From contig JAWUZG010000014.1 of assembly GCA_036785705.1 (NCBI GenBank), forward strand, positions 682,001 to 746,000: a stretch of DNA of 64,000 nucleotides. Direction: 5' to 3'. Positions 58,601-64,000 of this stretch are shown piece after piece. A program made the position numbers and the translations under genes. The notes under the pieces were generated by a model, which was given only the letters and a program-made list of their open reading frames with translations, made no database searches and was not told the DNA's origin. Origin of the DNA: Acanthornis magna (lineage: Eukaryota > Chordata > Aves > Passeriformes > Acanthizidae). The first letter of the stretch is position 1. Every line of letters begins with the position of its first letter.

Positions 58601-60871
58601 GCTGCCTGCAAGAGCTGCCCCTGCAAGAGGCAGCGCCTTGTGTGCAGAGGCAAGGCTCAGCAGTGATGGCAGGTGCTGCTTGGCACACTGTCAGGCCCCA
58701 GGGCTGAGAGCAAGGCTTTCCTGTGTGCAGGTGAAGGTGCTGGTGGACTTTATGATTGAGAACTTGGACGACATCTTTGCCGAGGAGATGCCTGGCCCAG
58801 AGGACACCCCAGCACCCATGGACACATCCACAGGTATGAGCAGGAGCAGAGGCTTGTCCCAACCAGGGACTCAGGCTCCCAGAAGTCTCAGTATCAAGAG
58901 GACAAGCAGTGCAGTGTAGGGCTTCCCCAAGGTTTTGCATTTTGTGTCCTTGTCTTCCAAGTCACTTTGCCGCACAGGTTTTGTTTTCTAGAGCTGGGCC
59001 AGGAAGAGCAAAGTGGCCCTGCAGACAGAGCAGAGGAGGAGCCGCAGGGAAGAAGAAGTGTGGATGCATCCCCCTCTGTGCCAGACACCCAGCAGGAAGA
59101 TGGAGGAGAGGCCACGGTGCTGGAGGCCCCAAGAGCAGAGGTATGGCAGCTGCACAAAGCCTGGCACAAGGCTTTGTCCCGGACAGGTGGGCACTCTCGA
59201 GAGGCCAAGGAGCTGCTGTGCCTCCTGCTGACAGCCCAGCTCTGCAGCCTTGGGCCTTCCTTTCTCCCCTGCTCCCTCCACAATGACACATGCTAGCAAG
59301 AACTGCGCAGGTTGCTTGCCCAATGCTTTAGGCACTGCTTCATCAGCGCACAAAATACTTGCAAGTTAAAGAGGGAGGGGGGAGCTGTCACCTTGCGAGG
59401 CTTTCTGCTCCCACCCCAGCCCATCCCAGCTGCCTCCAGGCTCTTTGGGGGCAGCTGTGCTGTGCTGCTCAGAGGAGGCTGATGTAAAGCAGCGCATTCT
59501 CTGTGGAGCTAAGGGGGCGATTCGCCAATTGCTGCCTTCCTTCTCCAGGCTGTCTCTTACCTCCTTTCACCTCCACAATTTCGCTTTAGGCACCTCCAGT
59601 TTTGTCTCCAAAACCCCAGAGGAGCTCCACAGAGTTGCTGGCAAAGGCCGAAGCCCTGATGAGCCCTTCTGCGTCAGGAAGGTAAAAGGAGCCCACATTG
59701 CTTCCGACAAGAAAGGACTTAGCTTGATGCTCCTGCCTGTGCCTCTCTAATCACACTTTGCTGCTAAAGCCTTGTAGGCTGCTATGGCTTAGTTTCCCCG
59801 AGGCTGCAGGAGCTGGCTGAGAGAAGAAGGCAGGCAGACGACGTCAAGATGGCGAAAGGGAAAAGTTTATTTACAAGAAGGGTTTTTATACCATTAATAT
59901 TCTAGCAACTATTGGTCAGAAAAGAAATCCACCTCCTAAAACCATTGGTCACAGCCAAATAACACCTGATACCAAACACAGAGATTAAGAAAGTAAAAGA
60001 ATGCAACTTATCTATGTTCTCCCTGAGAAAGAGCAGAAAGAATTTCAAAACAGTGCAACCACAGGCTGCTACCTACAGGATGAGAAAAAGAGAAGGAAAC
60101 GACGGAGAGAAGAGGCCTGGCCAGGAGACACAGAATGCCACCCAGACAGGAAGAGGAGGAAGACAGAGCAAGGACAAGTGCAGGAAGCTCCGGCAGGCCA
60201 AGAAGCTCAGGTATGGATGTGCCAGGCTCAGCTGCCCACCTTTCTCTCCACACTGCCCCAAGTCAGCCCAAGGCGCTGGCAAGGGCCGGCAAGGGCTGCT
60301 GCTGGTCAGGGCTTGGCAAGAGCTCCATGGCAGCTCTGCAGGGCTCTGCAGCCCTTGGCTTCCTCCGTGCCCATGTGCTGCACCCCTGCAGGAGGATGGC
60401 TCTGCGAGGGATGGAGCGGCCGAGGGAGAGGCTGTGAAGATGGGGCAGCTGGAACCCCTCTCCCTCTAGGTCTGTTTCTATAGATTTATAGTGACATGTA
60501 CCAAGATGAGGTTTCCATTTGAGAGGCCGCTTTTTTAGAGGTGACCTTTGCACTCTGAGTGCTGAGATTTTATTGGGATATTTCAATATTTTACAGAGAT
60601 TGGAAAACTTGGAAGGATCCCTGTTCTTTAAAGAGCAGGCCTCCAATTCTCAAGTGAGAATCTGCCTTTAAGTCCATCTTGTACAATCCCTGATAGAAGG
60701 ACAATTGCTGCCAAAGGGAAACATGCACAAGTGCCAATATTGACTCAGTGTTTCCCTTTGCTTCCCAGTTATCCATCTGATCTACCATTCCAGGAGGGCT
60801 GCCCTGCCTGGGAGCAAGAGACAGAGGGAGAGCCTGTGAACATCGGGCAGGTGCAATCCCTCTGTCTATAG
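45565..60871 (+). CDS. RhoGAP gene B, TAGAP/ARHGAP20-like, with five tandem 3' modules
   Basis: Paralogue of RhoGAP A. 5' exons: 45565-45596, 45690-45809, 46037-46210, 46561-46602, 46813-46885, 46990-47043, 47368-47434, 47777-47976, 48219-48380 and 48467-48576. Domain order is as in A: MGQAKSC start, partial PH, linker, WPFALRR...LPRPIQ, arginine finger GIFRKAES, FLRSIPSKLL. GAP-half exons of the modules: 48943-49138, 51010-51205, 53115-53310, 56190-56385 and 58295-58490. The last module is distinct and best preserved, continuing through 58731-58833, 58992-59140 and 59590-59681 to a terminal exon 60769-60871 (TAG 60,869-60,871), all phase-compatible. An alternative end uses 60079-60210 and 60392 onward. 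A solo LTR sits just 5' of that alternative exon. More intact at its 3' end than gene A and more likely functional. Confidence 0.82.
46607..46659 (+). repeat. CTG microsatellite abutting the exon 4 donor of RhoGAP B
   Basis: About 17 CTG triplets start four bases after the donor at 46,603, two more than in copy A. Minus-strand frames across it read poly-Gln or poly-Ser and are not genes. Confidence 0.9.
48900..50960 (+). repeat. RhoGAP B module 1
   Basis: Exons 48943-49138, 49379-49481, 49644-49792 and 50199-50290, same phases and lengths as copy A. The short-tail exon near 50,389-50,540 has CGA at 50,413-50,415 where copy A has TGA. The final tail exon runs 50725-50808 (TAG). Confidence 0.75.
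50961..53060 (+). repeat. RhoGAP B module 2, truncated by a stop
   Basis: GAP-half exon 51010-51205. The following exon ends with TAG at 51,491-51,493 after NMEEM, shared with copy A, so the stop predates the 21-kb duplication or was spread by conversion. Confidence 0.7.
53061..56140 (+). repeat. RhoGAP B module 3, extended by a fused tail exon
   Basis: GAP-half exon 53115-53310 and VDYMILNLEDIFWEK exon 53551-53653. The extra fused short-tail/acidic exon (about 54,753-54,905) and CCTT/CCCT microsatellite (54,999-55,062) are as in copy A. Confidence 0.7.
56141..58250 (+). repeat. RhoGAP B module 4
   Basis: GAP-half exon 56190-56385, then the LMMLNLEEIFWEE exon and acidic exon. The Ser/Pro-rich exon (starts about 57,500) reads ACAGTGTCC where copy A has the TAG stop, so this module is open in B. 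Module 4 to 5 spacing mirrors that of modules 2 to 3. Confidence 0.7.
58251..60500 (+). repeat. RhoGAP B module 5, divergent and best preserved 3' end
   Basis: GAP-half exon 58295-58490 resembles the others, but the next exon (58731-58833) reads VDFMIENLDDIFAEEM and the later exons 58992-59140 (acidic) and 59590-59681 differ clearly from all other modules while keeping exact exon lengths (103, 149, 92). All are free of stops. This looks like the original gene end from which the other modules were copied. Confidence 0.75.
59785..60063 (-). mobile_element. Solo LTR, minus orientation, in the last RhoGAP B module
   Basis: About 279 bp bounded by TG and CA and flanked by GGCTGCTA on both sides (59,777-59,784 and 60,064-60,071), consistent with a target-site duplication, though 8 bp is longer than usual and part may be chance. 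On the minus strand it has two GACCAAT boxes, TATAAAAA and a nearby AATAAA. It is absent from the matching intron in the other modules. Confidence 0.75.
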
Positions 60872-61140
60872 ATACGTGAATAGATTCTGTAGTTAATATT
60901 TATACATTGATATAGTTGTATTTATGTCTTATATTTATAGATCTGTACTGTTAGATTTATATATAGAGAAATCTTTATATTTACATATATGTAGATATAT
61001 TCATGAATGTGTAGTTAGGTTTATAGATCTGTATAGTATAATTTATAAATGCACATAGTTTTATTGATAAATGTGCATAGTTATATTTATGTAGTTATAG
61101 GTATATGGGTATTTAGATGTATAGATTGGGTTTTGTATGA
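60769..61140 (+). other. RhoGAP B terminal exon and AT-rich 3'UTR
   Basis: A CTTCCCAG acceptor, then an exon that joins the Ser/Pro exon in phase 2 and reads PFQEGCPAWEQETEGEPV to TAG 60,869-60,871. The upstream 40 bp (GGGAAACATGC...TTCCC) also match the sequence before HSF exon 2. The UTR is very AT-rich with GTATAG and TATATTTATAG words. Confidence 0.7.
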
Positions 61141-61940
61141 GTATAAGCTGCATTTTAACCTCCTTCCCTGCTTTGCTCCCTCTCTCACCTCTTGCTTTTC
61201 CCGCTGTGCCCCTCTGTCCCCTCTTCCTGTGCTGGCTCCGAGCTGGTGGCCGGGCCGGGCGGAGCAGCAGTTCCAGCCCCGGGTGTCCCTGGAGCGCTGG
61301 GAGCTGCCGGTGGCCCCAGGCACTGTCCCCTGAGGAGCTGCTGAAGGACGGTGAGACACAGGGGCTGAGGGGGCTGAGCAGAGGTGACACTGAAGGGACA
61401 GAGACCTTGAGGTTCTGGTGGGGCTGAGGGGTGTGGGGGAGGAAGGGGGGATGATGGCACTGTGGTTTCTGGGGAGCCAAGGGGGATGGTGGGGGCTTAG
61501 AGGACAGGGAAGTGGTACAGACTAAGGGGGGTGGTGGGACGGAGGGAAGTGGGAGCTCTGATTGGGATGGCAAGAACTGAGGGGTCTGGAGGGAGCTGAG
61601 AGGGGTGGCAGGTCTAAGGGGACTGGATGGGGCTGAGGGGGCTGAAGGGCCTGGGGGGGCTGCGGGTTTGCTGAGGGGATGGCGGGGCTGAGGGGATGGA
61701 GGGAGCCAGCAGGGAGCACAGAGGGGTCCAGGACTGCAGCTCTGCCAGGCCTTGGAACCAATTCCAGAGCCTCCACTTTTGCCACAGCTGCCCTGAACAT
61801 CCCTGAGAACATCAGACAGTGAGGAGAGCCATCAGGGAGAAGCTGAAGGCCACCAGCAAAAGCAGTGAGCGGGGAGCTGCTGCTGCTGCCGCCCGAGAGC
61901 CTGGGTGAGGCCCCAGGGCCGGCGAGGCAGGCTGGGGCTG
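61141..61940. other. Region upstream of the HSF-like' fragment, no gene assigned
   Basis: Contains a GC-rich stretch (61,230-61,350) ending in a donor-like GGTGAGAC, then GGGG/CTGAGG-rich low-complexity sequence (61,360-61,720). No HSF DNA-binding exon is present, although RhoGAP B-HSF' synteny would predict one here. Confidence 0.4.
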
Positions 61941-61946
61941 AGGGTG

Positions 61947-62403
61947 GCGCGGGCTTTGGCCGTGGGCACTGCCCGGCTGGGCAGGAGCGGGCCCTGCCCG
62001 TGCTGGGGCTGCTCAGCGCAGCTGCCCCGGCTGGCCCAGGGGCTGTCCTTGGGCAAGGCAGCTGTGCCGGCAGGGCCCGGCAGCTGTGCCGCCTGTGCCC
62101 CCCGGGCTGCCGGGGGCTGCGGGACAGTCCTGCCGGGGCTGCGCTCACAGCAGCCTGGCCCGCTCCGCCTGCTTTTGCTTTCTAACCCTCCTGGGGAGCC
62201 TCGGAGATTTTCTCTTCCCTGACACAAGTGCAGCTGCTGCCAAGGGAAACGTCCCCATACTGACTCCGTGTTCCCTTGGCTTCCCAGATGTCCCACCTGC
62301 TGTCCCTGTCCAGGAGGGCTGCGCTGCACAGGAGGAAGAGACCGAGGGAGAGCCTGTGACCATTCCAGGGCTGGAATCCCTCCTGATTGAGTTCTGTTTA
62401 TAG
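61947..62403 (+). pseudogene. HSF-like' fragment lacking the DNA-binding exon
   Basis: Near-identical to 42,566-43,010 of the HSF-like gene, that is intron 1 plus exon 2 (acidic QEGC...EGEPVTI tail). Exon 1 with the DNA-binding domain is missing, and unrelated sequence precedes it. The tail frame reads on past the HSF stop for about twelve codons because ATCGTCAGCTGA is replaced by ATTCCAGGGCTGGAA. Most likely a truncated duplicate. Confidence 0.75.
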
Positions 62404-63260
62404 ATGTGTAGAGGAGCACTTAGATATTTGTAAGAATAGGAATAGTTACATATGAAGATTGTTATTTGTATAGGTATATTTATATTTATATATCTAGCTG
62501 TATTTATATCTGTTGTTATATATATCTGTATGTGCATGTATATACATATATATGTAGTTATATGTATATATACATTTACCCAGTTCTGTTTCTAGATGAA
62601 TGTTGTTATTTTCCTGTGTTTAGTTGTCTGCATATGTACAAACTTGTATATTTGTATAGGTCTATTGATGGAGTTATATGGATTTTTATATTAGTACATT
62701 GAAATTTATATATTGATATGGATGTTTCTTATGTATATATTTTTATATGTGTAGTTGTATGTAATATGGGAAACTTAATACATATTTACACTCTATATTC
62801 TTTTGGGTATATATGTAGTTATTTCTATTTAAATATCTATGGAGTTGCATATTTCTGTCATTCTAGTTATTTAGTTCTAGGCTTAGGGTTATTTAGAGAG
62901 GGATACAGATATTTTTATATTTCTATATGGGCTGTACAGTTTTCGTAATATGTAATAAATGAAATTGTTAAACTTCAGTTGATCTTTGTGTATAGTGAGT
63001 GCTTGTAGAGGGTTGCATTATTATTTAATTTCTTCAATGGAAGTTGTTTGTGTATATTTCCATAGCATGATTGTAACAATAAATTAGTTTTTTTAAATTT
63101 CATTTTATATTTTTATATTTATATATTGTCAGCATGGGTGTAGCAACTTAGAATAAATTTAATTTTTAAAGTTCAGTTGATTTTTCTGTATTTGTACATA
63201 GTAGTGCAGGTGTCACAATCTGCAAAAAAGGAAACGTTTCAAATGAAGAACGTGTAGATT
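62250..63260 (+). repeat. AT-rich 3'UTR cassette following HSF-like' (partner 42,880-43,720)
   Basis: Same TTCTGTTTATAGATGTGTAG start, TATAT-rich middle and AATAAA-containing end (62,955-62,960) as the HSF-like 3'UTR. The middle is longer here by insertion of TATATA-type sequence (62,470-62,580). Confidence 0.7.
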
Positions 63261-63439
63261 TGTGCTGTCCCAAGCACTGAGCAGATGTAAATGTGATGGT
63301 TATGGACCGTGGTGGCTTCAGCCCCAAAGCTGTCACCCATCACTGGTGGCTGCAGGCCAAGGTGTCCCCAGCGCTGGTGGCCCCGTGGTGCCTTCACCCA
63401 CCCGAGCCCTTCCCAAGGAATCCATCCCTGCCCCGGCAC

Positions 63440-63775
63440 GGACCGGGCCGAGCTCCAATCCCTTCCACCCCATCCCAGAATTCCTGGAATTCCAGTGACG
63501 GCGCTGAGCTGATCCGGCCAGGAACATTTGGCTTTTTTGGGAATATTTCCCACCATTTTTGGGGTCTTAGGACATTTTTAGGATCGGGTACCTTTACATC
63601 TCTTCCAACCCAGTCCATCCCGGAACTCCCCCGACAGCACCGAGCCAATCCAGCCGGGAACATCCACCTTTTTTTGGGGAATATTTCCCACCATCCTGGG
63701 GTTCTTAGGACGTTCTTAGGATCAGAAACCTTTAAGTTCCTTCCACCCCAATCCATCCCAGAATTCCTGGAATTC
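63440..63775 (+). repeat. About 138-bp tandem repeat, 2-3 copies
   Basis: The block GAATATTTCCCACCAT recurs at 63,541 and 63,679 (138 bp apart), with shared flanks (CCATCCC...GGAATTCC...GCCAGGAACAT). A third partial unit follows. Minus-strand frames across it repeat WWEIFPKK and are repeat artefacts. Confidence 0.8.
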
Positions 63776-63779
63776 CACC

Positions 63780-64000
63780 AACAGTTAATAAACTCTCATG
63801 TTAATAAACCACACAATTCTCATATAAACCACCTAATTCCCATGGAAAACTCTCTAATTCCCAAGGAAAACTCTCTAATTCCCAAGGAAACTGCCTCATT
63901 CCCAAGAGAAATGCTTCATTCCCAAGGGAACTGGATAATTCCCAATGAAACTGCCTCAATCCCAAATTATCTGTCTAATTCCCATGGAAAACTGCCTCAT
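63780..64000 (+). repeat. Short AATTCCCAAGGAAA minisatellite at the window end
   Basis: About ten degenerate copies of a roughly 20-bp unit built on ATTCCCA(A/T)GGAAA followed by CTGCCTC or CTCTCTA. The array continues past the window edge. Confidence 0.8.

Larger units (their letters stand above)
45150..58750 (+). repeat. Copy B of the direct duplication (RhoGAP cassette)
   Basis: Direct partner of 23,945-37,580. All ten 5' exons have identical lengths in the two copies (for example 174, 42, 73, 54, 67, 200, 162 and 110 nt), and all first-exon-of-module intervals agree within a few bases. Confidence 0.9.

Noticed and set aside
63394..63756. Repeated WWEIFPKK protein on the minus strand
   Set aside because: Translation of the 138-bp tandem repeat.

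Overview
The window looks like bird nuclear DNA, most likely from a songbird (passerine). Genes are split by short introns with GT/AG borders, there are CpG-island first exons, endogenous-retrovirus pieces and solo LTRs occur, and the gene families present (PIM-like kinase, TAGAP/ARHGAP20-like RhoGAP, HSF5/HSFY-like factor) are ones I associate with recently amplified gene clusters in songbirds. The species assignment is inference. Nothing here is prokaryotic.

Layout. (1) 1-23,414 is a large imperfect inverted duplication. The left arm (353-4,778) matches the reverse complement of 14,382-18,783, and 1-349 matches the reverse complement of 23,066-23,414. The right side therefore carries 4.3 kb (18,784-23,065) that the left side lacks. 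That extra block holds a decayed retroviral env, an LTR inserted in the opposite orientation, and an orphan 3'UTR cassette. The 9.6 kb spacer between the arms contains an apparently intact PIM-family kinase (plus strand, 5,780-8,277, spliced 3'UTR to about 9,925) and a small minus-strand gene for an unrecognised secreted peptide (13,429-11,956). Arrays of a 29-bp minisatellite sit in both arms and in the spacer.

(2) About 23.9-63.3 kb is a direct duplication of a two-gene cassette with an offset near 21.2 kb: RhoGAP A (24,358-39,011), HSF-like (42,035-42,993), RhoGAP B (45,565-60,871) and HSF-like' (61.9-62.4 kb, first exon missing). Each RhoGAP gene has ten single-copy 5' exons. They encode a possible acylation site, PH-like and linker segments, and the RhoGAP half that carries the arginine finger. 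Five tandem copies of a 3' module follow, encoding the other half of the RhoGAP domain plus an acidic tail. The four core exons of a module total 540 nt and enter and leave in the same phase, so modules can be joined, skipped or chosen without a frameshift.

(3) The last exon and the AT-rich 3'UTR of the RhoGAP genes are homologous to the last exon and 3'UTR of the HSF-like genes, so two unrelated families share one 3' end.

(4) 63.3-64.0 kb is tandem-repeat DNA.

How the genes might work together is inference: a signalling kinase, Rho-GTPase regulators and an HSF-type DNA-binding protein inside one amplified block, with duplication, exon shuffling and probable gene conversion still acting. 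Exon borders were chosen by eye from splice consensus and phase continuity. No alignment or database search was run.
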